A stretch of 64,000 nt of DNA from NCBI GenBank assembly GCA_003313425.1, contig NHZP01000002.1, positions 1,798,001 through 1,862,000 of the forward strand. Direction: 5' to 3'. The DNA is from Pseudopyrenochaeta lycopersici. Lineage: Eukaryota; Ascomycota; Dothideomycetes; Pleosporales; Pseudopyrenochaetaceae. Of the stretch, positions 1-10,900 are shown piece by piece. A program made the position numbers and the translations under genes. The notes under the pieces are model-generated. The model was not told the DNA's origin. It saw only the letters and a program-made list of their open reading frames with translations, and ran no database searches. Numbering within the stretch: position 1 is the stretch's first letter; every line of letters starts with the position of its first letter.

Positions 1-636
1 ACACGTCGTTGGAGTAAATTGGCAAAGCGGACAAGGAAAAATTAAAAACATGTATGAGGAATCTGAAAAGATGTTGCATGAAGAAAAGACTGCCTTTCAA
101 CAAACACGACTCTGTACATATTAAAGCGACAATGCTTTTTGGGGGAAAGCGTAGTCGACTTCTGCTCTGGCGTTTTGCTCGAGGCACAGCAAGCGAGGAG
201 CCCTTCAAAACTTTGGTCTTTGGCATCTATAGAAGTTATGAAAAATATTTTTAAAGAACAAACTTTTACATGTCCCTACGTAATTGGTATTCACCCGTAA
301 TAGATCTTCAAAGTCATGCTGGGAAGGCACACGATATTCCAGACCTCCACTTGGCTTACCATTCGAAGATGGATGTCATCCTGTCCCCTGAGCTTAGCAG
401 GTCGTGTCACAGCCTTTGTACAGTAGCGAAAGAATATTTTATTCGTGGCGCAGCAACCCAAATTAAGAGCATGTGCATTCAATATATGTACAGGGGATTT
501 TTCCTATGCCTACAATGGCCCTGTCCGGGTACCATAAACCATGCACATTTACTAAGACAAGATCGAACCCCGTCCAGTGCCTCACATATCATACACGTCC
601 CCTTCACAGCGAAAGCTAAATTCTCGCATCAACCAC
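1..636. other. intergenic, downstream of OXA1
   Basis: No convincing gene is seen. Open frames here are short, lack family motifs, and the longest one runs into the antisense of the OXA1 3' end. It should contain the OXA1 3' UTR. Confidence 0.5.
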
Positions 637-2625
637 TCATGACCTATTTTCAAACCTTCTCCGTCTCTCAATCTCGTAGTCATCAGCCCTCTTCTTTCTT
701 CTCTCTTGCTCCTTCGTCAACTTCGGGCCTCCATACCCTGCCTTCCTGCCCATGCCCTCAACACTATCCGAGAACCTCCTCCACATATAGCTGAGTCTGT
801 AATTCCTACGGTAGTAGTCGAGTCTGTTTGAAAGTGAGCCTTTCGCTCCCTCCTCAAAGTCAACATCGCGGTCGGGTCGCTCCTTATCGATCTTTGGTGC
901 TTCAGGTCTGAGGTGAGCGGGTATCGGTGTTCCAGCTTTGATGTTGATGCCGGAAAGTGTTGTGGCGGTGCGGCGGTTCGTCGCGGCTTTGATTGAGGTT
1001 GGTGGCTGATAGCGGATTTTTCCATCGCGGGATTTGATATCCTTCAGCTTCAGCTCGCCATTCGCGACCTTGGTGTAAAGCTCATTGCTTTCTTTGCTAG
1101 GCAGTATTCGGATATTGATCATACGCCTGAATCCGTTCTGGCGGAGGAGCCAGCCCGTAATACCTCCCAGGACACCAGAGACTAAAAAGTATAGCTGGAG
1201 AGCCGAAGCCTGAAAGGCGGTGACGATGCCGAGAAAGACTGCAAGACCGGTAAACAGTTTCTGTCTCTGCGCCGCTTGTCCTACGTCGTTTTGGACACCA
1301 GTTTCGCCACCAGTCTGTAAGGTTAAGATGTTAGCCATCTACACGAGAAGAGCAATGGGGAAGAAGAACCTACCTTGAAAACGGTGTACATAACCGCGGT
1401 CGTTGCAGCTGGGAGGAGGAAGTAGGGATCGCGAGCCGTCAGATCAGTGAACCACAGGAAGCCATCCTGGCTCATTCCTGGAACTGGTAATTCGCCCATC
1501 GCTCTCAGAAATCTAAAAGCAGAGAAACCAATCCATCCCTGAACAATCATAAAGCCTCCCATTGACAGAAAACCTCCAACATATGGCTTCATAATCTCCT
1601 GCTGCTGGAGCCTGTATAGGTCTGCTTGTTGCTTATCACCCTTTGCAATTGCAGCCTCCATCTTCTGTTGTAGAGGCTTTGTGACCGGCGCTAAAGCCGC
1701 CATCGCTGCCATCTTGTCCGAACTCAGAGCCTGGAAAAAGAAGGTGGCGAAGCGGACTACTACACCAGCAGCCATAAGGGAACCAGCCCAGCCCCAACCC
1801 GATTGTAGGTAGATCATTTCGATAGTCTTCTCGAACATGGTGGTCATACCCCAACCGTATTCCAAACCAAGCTCCTGCAAGTGTCCAGCATGATCGACGA
1901 GGCGTGTAGGATCCATCTCGGCTGCAGGTAAGGTGTTTTGAACGGGGTCTACGCTGAGAAGCTCATCCACTGTCTTCGGACCGCTTAGTGTAGAAGCACT
2001 GTCTGCAAATGCGCTTGTTGTGCTTGAAGTGCCGTCCACAACAGCGGCCTTGTCAATGCCGGCAGGCGCCAGTTCCGGCGTGGCAGAGGTGACGACGGGT
2101 TCAGCATGCTTTGCGAATTCGGCGGATGCGGCCTGAGTGTGTTGCGCTTGGTTGGAGAACTCCCCAACAGGCAGTTGCTCAGCGGGCGCAGCCGGTGTGC
2201 TGGACCTTCCCCAACTCCAAGGTGCATACCACGATCCATAGCGGACAGATGATGTGGTCAGAACAGTATTCGAGTTTCCTGCTGCCCCTGCCCTCCACCG
2301 AGCGGAGTGGAGGGCGCTCGTTCGACATGAGGGTACGGATAGGCCGGCGGTTCGGGGTAATGAGGAAAACTATTTGTCATATTGTTAGTACAGTGCAGAG
2401 CTATAGCATTGCTAAAAGAAAATGCATTATGCGTGCGTGAAGGCTATGCGAAAGGACGCGCATCATTGACATGCGGCATGCGGAGGCGGAGGAGCGTGAT
2501 GAAGCACCATAGCATGTTGAGGCAATCGGGTTGCGCACCTTTCTTGAAGCATTACAACGAATGGCTGATTGCCGTGAAGATGAGGGAACGAATTGGGCGG
2601 GCCGCAGCCCTCTACTCGGAAGCAT
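637..2625 (-). CDS. OXA1: mitochondrial inner-membrane insertase Oxa1
   Basis: Oxa1/YidC-family insertase, placing mitochondrially made (and some imported) proteins into the inner membrane. Model: exons 2625-2458, 2369-1374 and 1314-637. The last intron (1373-1315, 59 nt, phase 0) is clear. The first exon is less sure: its donor is the weak GTCCTT, chosen because it keeps frame with the acceptor at 2370, and the exon begins MLPSRGLRP. The N-terminal ~100 residues are Ser/Arg-rich like a mitochondrial presequence. The core holds several hydrophobic segments, including SLMAAGVVVRFATFFFQAL, and the helical loop LQQKMEAAIAKGDKQQADLY. The C-terminal ~130 residues are highly basic (KEQERRKKRADD), as expected for the matrix ribosome-binding tail. 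The total is about 613 residues, longer than the 402-residue yeast protein. The family call is firm; the start is tentative. Confidence 0.88.
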
Positions 2626-5600
2626 TGTAAGATATCGTCCGAAGTCATCGAAGCAAGTGGTGAGCTCACATCTTTTTCGGAGGCCAACCGTGCCAAGCAT
2701 CCGCCTCAAACCAAAGACGCAAATCCCACCAAAACTACATCGTGCTCCGATATCCCGCCTGTTGATCTTCCGTCTCAGCCAAACTATTAGCTTTTCGGCG
2801 ACGAGCCGTAACGCTAAATATTATGTACTATCCTGCGCTTCGTGTTTACAGAAGCAAATTCTTGTAAAGGGCATGATTTATTGCGCAATTAATGGGCTGT
2901 TCTAGGAATGCCAAACACAAACATGGTGTGAAGGTCGATGTCCAGACAAGACTGAATTAACTTTCCTTTAGGTTACTATACGTGCTGTCCTATGAAGTCG
3001 ATTGAAGTATGATACAAAGATGATCTAATTTTAATAGTCTATTATGCAGTATAAAATAGTCTAATGATCTTGTAGTTACGTCTCCAACTGTAGCGAGTAG
3101 CGAGTATGTAGCTGAATTTTAAGTGTAGAACCTAACTGCTGTATTTATATCTTCTAAGTCTGATATATATAGAAGAAGAAGAAGAAGAAGAAGAAGAAGA
3201 AGAAGAAGAAGAAGAAGAAGAAGAAGAAGAAGAAGAAGAAGAAGAAGACTACAATCATTAAGATACTAACAATTAAATAAATTAAAAGAATTTACCTATT
3301 CCATATCGCTCAAATTCCTCAATGTAGCCTCCTATCAGGGGCCACCTGTATAACACCACTCCATAAGTCTATACTAGTATATTCTACGTAGAAGCGGAGA
3401 TATACCTACAATTCTTACTCTTGCAACCTTTATAGAACTTTGTTAAGGAGTTTGCCCTTTGCTATTGTGTGAGAGAATGAGTGTAATCGCGGTGGAGAAA
3501 TGTCTCTTTACCCTTCAAAAAGCTTACCAACACCGATAAATGTATCACGATCGGTGAAACTATGCAAGTTGGGCTGAAGATATGCTTGGGGCGACATAAC
3601 TCAAAAAGGAATCTGGAAAAAGTGAGCTAGGTGCCATAAGTAGACTCTATCTCTACCAGCACAGGCACATATTGTTGCTCCATGACTCTAGTTTCCTTTC
3701 CAATCCAGGATTCCTGTAATCGGGTTTGCCACATTCTCGTCTTCGCCTAGACTTTGGTGCCTTTACTCTCTATGAACCGTAGATTGGGGCGACATGCACA
3801 AAATTGAAGGATTCCAAGAGGCGTACTCGATCTTGGCTCGGTATTCAATCCCGAAGTGTTGGCAGTAGGCTCACGGTACGCCCCAGTGACGAATACGGCT
3901 AAGTCTCGACTACTGAGATGGCCCATTATCTATTTAGGGTCGATTTGGAGTAGAATGAAATAATTATGACGCTGGGGCGCTGACGAGCCTGATAGCTTGT
4001 GTAAGCGCTAATAAACAAAGTACTATGGCTTGAGGCGGTCATCTACGGAGCACTCAATCATAGCTTAGAGCTGGTTATGTCCCGCTTCAGCCTTTGAGTA
4101 CAGACAATGGTTTGGTTCCAGTCCCGTTATTGAATCAGCTCATAGCATTGTAAGTGTCAAGACAAGATTAGAGACCACCGAGAATAGCACATTGAGGTCT
4201 TATAAGGCTGTGGATACATCCAAAAGCGGGTGATCATGAAACCTACTATGGTATGGGCAAAATACAACAAAGACGCTTCCTCGAAAGGGCAGCTAGAATC
4301 AAGCTTTTGGTGGGGCGAAATCCTACTGTAAGCTCAGGGATGGTTCTCCTGTTCCCGCGGAGCAGGTGATTGTTGACGGAGAAATCAATTCCAGCACCTG
4401 CCTATCGCCCGAGGGCGATTATCCGAACAGCCAGGGGATGCCACCTCTCCTTAGCTCTTACATTTTATACTTCACATCCACAATTCTACGCGGTGTTCAT
4501 GCACGGGTCGTCCCTCCCCGTACCGCCTTGGCTGCGTCTTAAACGGTGAGCTATGGCCAAAAATAGCTAGATCCTGCCTAATGACTGACTGTCCTACAGC
4601 GGCATGCAGTGCAAGCGTAAGATCAAGTTACTTTCAATATCCTACAATTTGTCGCATGCAGGATAGGAGTCAGTTGTAGCTTATCCAGCCTAGAGAGAGT
4701 ACTTAGGAGGAAGCAAAATACCTTGCGCCTCATTCCCACTTCCTGCGCTGACCAGACGTAATATCATCTGTAGAATCGCTCACAGGAGACTGAAGATTGG
4801 TAGGATTGAGATAGCCCTTGTAGTTTTGAATTCGAAAAATTGACATAGAGTCAAGCTATACTATCATCTATAGTATCGCATCTCACGTAATCTCATCAGC
4901 AGAATAGCCGAGTACGGAACGTATACTCATGATCGGTGTACGTCTTCCTGAGAATGTTTTACCTGAACATGCACCCCTGATTATTCGATTCTTACAGCAT
5001 TCCAATCCTTAAGACAACCTACCCTTACTCATTTTAGTAGGTCCATAACTACGCAGGAGCTCACTTTTGGTGGAGCGCGACGTTCAGCCTGCTTCATTCT
5101 CACATCTCGTTGGTAGATAGAATGAAGGGCCAACAAAACTTTGTGGATAAATAAATCCTTCGAAATTCAAATATGTGCAAGTGCCAAAAAAACAAAAGCA
5201 TGGGCTTATATATATACTGGAACTATTATGTTGTTCTGTTCTCGCTGTATTCGTACGATGGAATATACAAGATATGTACAAGGATGGCAGGATAGACCTA
5301 GCGTAGCTGTGCAATAAGGAGCATCTTTCTAACCAGGCCCATGGATGAACACAGCACTCGGCATGGATGTCAGCCTCAAGAGCGAGGCTAGCTATCGGAT
5401 TGTCGCTTTCCCATACCTCACACTGCAAACCCCGCATATGATAAGGCGGCGTGACACACTCAGCGGCCGGCCTGCCTACACTAGAAAATTGTGCACCATG
5501 TGATTCCTGAACACGCTGAGGCCGCCTTTAACCGGTAGGTGTTTCTCCAGTCGCACAAGCTGCGGTGCCTAGCCAGTCCATTCATTGCAAGCAAGCTGAC

Positions 5601-5849
5601 AGCCTATACATCAACAAGCACCCCTCATCTTTCAGCGTAGTTGCTGCAGATCAAGGCCTTTCTTAGCTGCAGCCTACGATTACAAGCTCTTTGCAGCTAC
5701 CTTTGATGACGCCCTATGACGTAGGTGAACTCCTTGTGATAGAAAAGGCATCCTGCTAGTTTGGAAACTAGCCTGCAGCCTATTTCTAGATCCTCATTCT
5801 ATTGTTCTAAGAGAATACAGCAACAAAAAATAGTAGAGATCATCAAACC
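2626..5849. other. gene-poor stretch
   Basis: No gene could be supported over 3.2 kb. Between about 2.9 and 5.1 kb there is no open frame of 60 codons on either strand, which is unusual at this fairly ordinary base composition. A GAA microsatellite lies inside. The stretch might be a decayed repeat, but no terminal repeats or recognisable protein traces were found. Confidence 0.5.
3171..3248. repeat. (GAA)n microsatellite
   Basis: About 26 uninterrupted AGA/GAA units on the + strand. It lies in the gene-poor stretch and codes for nothing recognisable. Confidence 0.97.
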
Positions 5850-6192
5850 ATGTCTCAACAAGCGCAATCAAATCAACAAGAGCCTTTGAACAACTCCACG
5901 CCCTCGACCGGCCAGGAATTGCCTGGACCCGTCGTGGCTACAAAGGAGCCCGACCGGATGACATACAAGGATAGTGAAGGGGTCGAACGCACCATCCGTA
6001 TTCCACAGGGGCAATTCCAGCAAGCCTGTCAACACTTCGTCAACAACGACTGGGAAGCTCTGGGGCAGTTTCCTCAATGGAGTCAGTAACTCTGACACCC
6101 AATATTGCTTACCTGTGTTAATTTATTGCTTAGCAGCTGAGACTTCAGAGCAACAGCGTCCAGTGGAACAAGATCAGGAGACGGGATCGTAA
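5850..6192 (+). CDS. small protein with a 41-residue domain shared with the next gene
   Basis: Unrecognised family. Exon 1 is 5850-6081. The phase-1 intron starts GTCAGT and ends at a NAGNAG double acceptor, so exon 2 starts at 6137 or 6134 and ends at 6192, giving 95 or 96 residues. Without splicing the frame would stop at 6089. Residues 1-36 are Gln/Pro-rich and polar with no signal peptide. Residues 37-77, running from MTYKD to QFPQW, align without gaps to the C-terminal part of the gene at 6514, with 21 of 41 positions identical by eye. Both genes place their intron one base after the codon for the final Trp and have a second exon of 56 nt. That shared structure argues for a tandem duplication and supports this short gene. 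The likely location is cytoplasmic or nuclear; its role is unknown. Confidence 0.7.
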
Positions 6193-6513
6193 TAGGCAAT
6201 TGACTGAACGTCATAGACCTCCCTCACGGCCTGAGAAGGAAGACTTGGATGCAGGTTCTGAGCAAGGGACCCGGATGAAGGATTGAAGCATCAGCATTGC
6301 AGATAGCAGGACACATTCACTTACGCCTTGCGCAATACAGTTTAGTTCATCTCTTGACTTCCCTCTGACTTGGATAGTGAAAACAAGGCCGTATGGTTGG
6401 CTACAACCTGGACCCGTGAAGCTATAAGAACCACCTGAATTTCTTTCATGTTGTACCATCTTCTTCATCAACTTTCTCACACTCAGAAGTTCTTCAGTAA
6501 CAGTCTTATCAAC
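6193..6513. promoter_or_regulatory. spacer between the paralog pair
   Basis: A 321-bp gap that must hold the 3' end of the first paralog and the promoter of the second. A CT-rich run (TTCTTCATCAACTTTCTCAC) about 50 bp before the ATG resembles fungal core promoters. No specific site is recognised. Confidence 0.4.
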
Positions 6514-7136
6514 ATGTACTTCGTTACCAAACTCGTTGCTGCCATGGCATGCATCACCACGATCTGCCATGCAATTGACCTCAACCTCTGGACTGCTGGT
6601 GGTTGTTCAGGATCCAAAGTATCTTGTATCAACCCTGGCTACGCCGTCTGCTGCACTGGCGGTGCTCCTTTCTGCCAGAGCGGCAACTGCGACGGCTGCG
6701 TCGTAGGAAACGATATATACACTTTCAACCGCGCCGCTTGCTCTGGGGCCTCCTTTGGATCCTGCCGAGCCGCTGTCGGCGATGGGTGCTGCCGTTCAGC
6801 CGGCGGGGGAAACACTTGCGCTGTTATCGCCTACGTGGGCAATGCTCGCAAGGTTAGACAGGTGAACCCAGACGAGTGCGAGTTCACTGTACGCCCAAAC
6901 AACATGATCTACACCGACCACAACGGCACCGAACATTCCATTTATATCCCAACCGGTACCTACGATACTGCCGCTCAGCATGTTGTCAACGAGGACTGGG
7001 ATGCGTTGAACGAGTTCCCTGTATGGGGTAAGTTTGCAGCATGCTCCACAATTGAAAGTAACACTAACAAAATGCCGTAGCCGACCAGCCGTACACTGAG
7101 GCTGATCGTACTCGCAAGGTCAGAGCGATCAACTAA
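6514..7136 (+). CDS. secreted Cys-rich protein with the same C-terminal domain
   Basis: Exons 6514-7027 and 7081-7136 with a clean GTAAGT..CCGTAG intron (53 nt, phase 1, CTAAC branch site) give 189 residues. Residues 1-20 (MYFVTKLVAAMACITTICHA) look like a signal peptide, so the ATG at 6514 is preferred over the upstream in-frame ATG at 6448. Residues ~24-125 carry about 13 cysteines with CC pairs (AVCCTGG, DGCCRSAGG), as in small secreted, disulfide-rich fungal proteins. Residues 131-171 repeat the domain of the neighbouring 5850 gene: Y-D-G-E, I-IP-G, A-QH-V-N-DW-AL, FP-W. After the intron come 18 more residues. The family is not recognised. It could be an effector-like or cell-surface protein; that is inference from the signal peptide and cysteines only. 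Confidence 0.82.
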
Positions 7137-7999
7137 GCCACTAAACCTGAGGAGCAGGGATGGGAGACCAGGGGAGAAAGTGCATGGAAGAGGGTGAGAT
7201 ATGGCGAAAGAAATTGAGATGTATTGGAGACAGTCGCTCATTTACCTGCTTTTGATCAACTACTGATCAGCAGTATGTCTCTCCATTTGGAGGAGTACAG
7301 AAAGATCCAAGGGTTAAACAGGATGGGCAACAGAAGAACAAAAATATAGCCTGCTGTTTCCCAATTGAGCTATGACGACACATGTGATGCTTGTCTGAGA
7401 TCTGTTTAATTATGAACCATTCTTACAGAGAATACTTATGGAAGTAGTACAACACGCTCAACACATGCAAATTTGGACAAGAGGCTGTTATCCCAAACAA
7501 CCAAATGAGTGAACTCGACACTAGACGAGTGTTTCCACGTCGCCATTGAAAACACCGCACATGTAGACACAACGAAGCATAAATTCATGATCCCATCATT
7601 GATTGCAATATAATAAGATATCGATTCTTCGAACTATCGAAATACGAAATAGATTCCCATACGCCTTTTCCGGGTATGTCGACCTTGCCATCACCATCAT
7701 GAATCCTTGAAACACCTATCTGAATGCAGCAACAAGCAGCTCCAAATTAAATTGTACATCGAGGATCGAACCGCTGCAAAAGAAGCGATTGACACCTCTA
7801 TTACTCCATCCCCGGTCGCAGTGAAACAAATGCAAACGCAGAAAGTACAACAACAGCCGCATGTATGCAGAGTATCGTGATATACAATAATCTTTGTGGG
7901 GGAAATGTCCGTGACCTGAACGCCCCTCTCTGAATCTGGAAAGGAATAGTTGTTCGTGTTTAGTAATGTAGCGCCACGTAGAGTATCTCTGTCAGGTAT
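7137..7999. other. intergenic between converging genes
   Basis: 863 bp separating the stop codons of the secreted Cys-rich gene and the demethylase gene. No open frame with features of a gene is seen; it should hold the two 3' UTRs. Confidence 0.5.
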
Positions 8000-10900
8000 C
8001 TATTCCATGTAATTGTTGCTTTCGGTCACAGCCAGCGCTTCCTCTGCCTGGCCTCCACCCATTTCCATGGCTTCACCAAACATCTCTTGACCGCTGCCTG
8101 AACTTTTGAATGGATCCTGCAAAGGACTTGTAGGTGCGGGCCCAGAGCTCTCAAAGAGGCCTGGATCGATGGGTGCAATGGTGGAAGCGCCGCCAAAATT
8201 GAGAGGGGCGGCAGTCGCGAAAGTCGGCGAATTGTTATACGCAGTGGTAGGAGCGTTTTCAAAGTAATCGTTCTCACCAAAGCTACGACGTGGTTCGCCT
8301 GGAGGTGTGTGTGATTGCTCAGGAGCTGGTTGAAGGCTCTGAGGTTTTGTTGCGTCCACACTCTTTCCCTTGAACTGATGTGTCTTGGTCCTTAGATGCG
8401 GTGGAAGGTCGTCTGGGTTTGTGATGCCCAATTGGTTCATAAGCTTTTGTTGTTTGGTCGGTCGTGGCTTGCGCGTGGACAGGGACACTTGTAGGATCGG
8501 TGGCGGCGTTGGAGCTACTGGAGCCCACTTGTGCAACTCCTGGCGGAAGAAATTAATTTCGCTAGAAAGTAGGATCTCGGCACCCTCAAGCTTCCGTAGG
8601 TAGAAGCGTTGTGTAGTGAGCTCATCTGGGCTAGACATCAGCGGATTGATGTACTGCGCAACGTAGTCGCGGAATTTGGTGCCGTGATCAATGAGGGACT
8701 CCAGCGTTTCCTCCTCTTCAGGCTGGAACGGCAATCCTGGAAGCTCTTCTTGCCAAAGTTGAAGGTCTTCTAACTTGGGCCGTGTGGCATCGCGAGGAAT
8801 TTTGACACGATAATCACATATTGGGCAGGTATACTTGTCATCCTCTTTGACTTTGCCACGCGCGATCTTCAGGCACTTGCCGTGGTACCTGTTTGGTATT
8901 GTTAGCATATGTTACTTTTACGTCAACTTGGACAGAATTACCATTCGTGACAAAGCTCACACTCGATCATCATACCTGCCTCAGGCTTGCGGCAGATGCA
9001 GAAAACATCTCGGCTCGATCCGGATCCGTCCACCTCTTCACCGTCGGCTGGACTTTGCTCGCGTGAAGCGGGCTCCACGGGCATCCGAGGCTGGTCGGAC
9101 AAGTCAAAGCACGACCGGTTCCGCTCATCGACCTGCTTCATGTGGGCGTGTAGGATATGGAGCGGAGCATTTGCTTTGCCGAATAGCTTCTTGCCTCGCC
9201 GCATCCAATCTTCGTGCCGCTTCTGTTCTTTCTCGAGGTCAATCGTCCCCGGTGGCTTGCTATTCAGCGCGTTCAAAGCCTCCATTGCATTCCGAACTTC
9301 CATATATTTCGGTCGGAGTGAGAAATCTGGGTTCTTGCTCCGCTCGTAGAGCGACGTAATCAACTCTTGCGCGTCACGTTGCTTCTTCAAGATCGCATCA
9401 ACTGCAGCGCGGGTCTCCGGCGTAACGGGGAGGCTAGCAGCTTGCTTAGAAAGCGCGTCCAACTGCTGATAGTGCACATTCTCCACCGCCATCAACTCTT
9501 TCGCTTTCGTTTCCCAAAACTCGCCCTGGTCCTTCTTGGTCTGGAGGTAGTGAATCTCAGGATGGTTTTCCGGAATGCCCACCTCGACACCTCGGGCAAT
9601 AAGGTCACTGACTTCTTGAAGCGTCGTGGCTTGCTTGAACTTGAAGTCATCAGATTCTCGGAGCCACTTCAATTGTTGCACGACTTTCTCGAGAGACTCG
9701 AGCTCAGGAAGGTCAACATTGAAGCTCTTGCCTTCTTCGAGAAGGTCGTCCAATCGAGCAACGCTCTGCTGAGCCGGTCGATCGCGCAAGGCACTTCGTG
9801 CTCTCTCCTGGAATTCCGCAATGTTTTCTGCGCGTTCTCGAAGTGTACTTATCTCTGGGCTATCGAATCCCAAATCTTTTGCTTGCCTGAGAAGTTTCTG
9901 AATGTTTTCCACGCTACGGTACTCGCGCTCCTTCTCATCTGCCTCAGCTGCTGCTGATTTGCTACCCCTTCCTCTCCAAGCGCGCTCGTTCTTGCGGCGG
10001 TTTTGTTGCTTCCTAGTCGTATAGAGAACGGCATCATCGGCTACCTCCTGGCACTTCTCGACGAAATCTTTTAGGTCAGGTAAACCTGGTAGCTCCCAAT
10101 CAATCTTCTCGCCCTCGTTTAGAAGTGCGCGCAGGTTTTTGAGTTGAGGCTGAGGACCTTCAGCAAGGAGACTCTCCATCTTAGATTCCCAGGCCTCAGG
10201 CATGCTTGCTTTATCAACGATCTTCTGCACGATTGCCGCAATAGATTCGCCGGACATTCGGTACACGAGCATGTGTTGACCTCGAGAGCCAGAGTATCGG
10301 TCGGCTTCCAAGCTGTCAGGGCAGCATTCGAACCATCCAGCATGCTGCAAGCACAAAACCTTTTTGGTGTTGTGGCAATAGAAACGGGACAGATAGCCGT
10401 GAGCCTTACAAAAGGTGCAGACGAGATCATCTTCATGGATATCGGTATCGTCGGTGACGAACTCAATCTCACATGTTGAATTACTCTCACCACTGCCATC
10501 TATCTTACAAGCATGTTCCCTAGCGGCTTTGTGCTTCTCCAGAAATGTTGCACGGATCTGTGCTTCTCTATCGCGCATGCGCTCTAGCGCTGGACCGAGC
10601 CACTTCGCAGTCTTAATAGTTGTGTCTTTCCGAGAAGCAGCTGCCAAAAGGAGCTCATCGTGGGAGAAACATGGTTGTCGCCTGTAGTCTTGAAGGCGTT
10701 GAACACCGTGTTCTCCGAATGGTTCCCAATCGCTTGGCGCGAAGTTTACGGCCTCATTGAAATTGAAACCGTGATTGAAGCCGGCGTGATAAGCTTGAGG
10801 GAATGTAATAACGAATTCGCCAGCACGCTGATCCAGAGCAAAGACTCTGACCCCGGCTTTCTTAAGTTGCTCCGGGGTTAGCAGTGTCACGAGCTGGAAC

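Noticed and set aside
270..794. 174-codon + open frame near the left edge
   Set aside because: No motif or signal; its 3' part is the antisense of the OXA1 tail.
5084..5437. 117-codon - open frame in the gene-poor stretch
   Set aside because: No recognisable domain, no splice partners, and odd composition for a protein.
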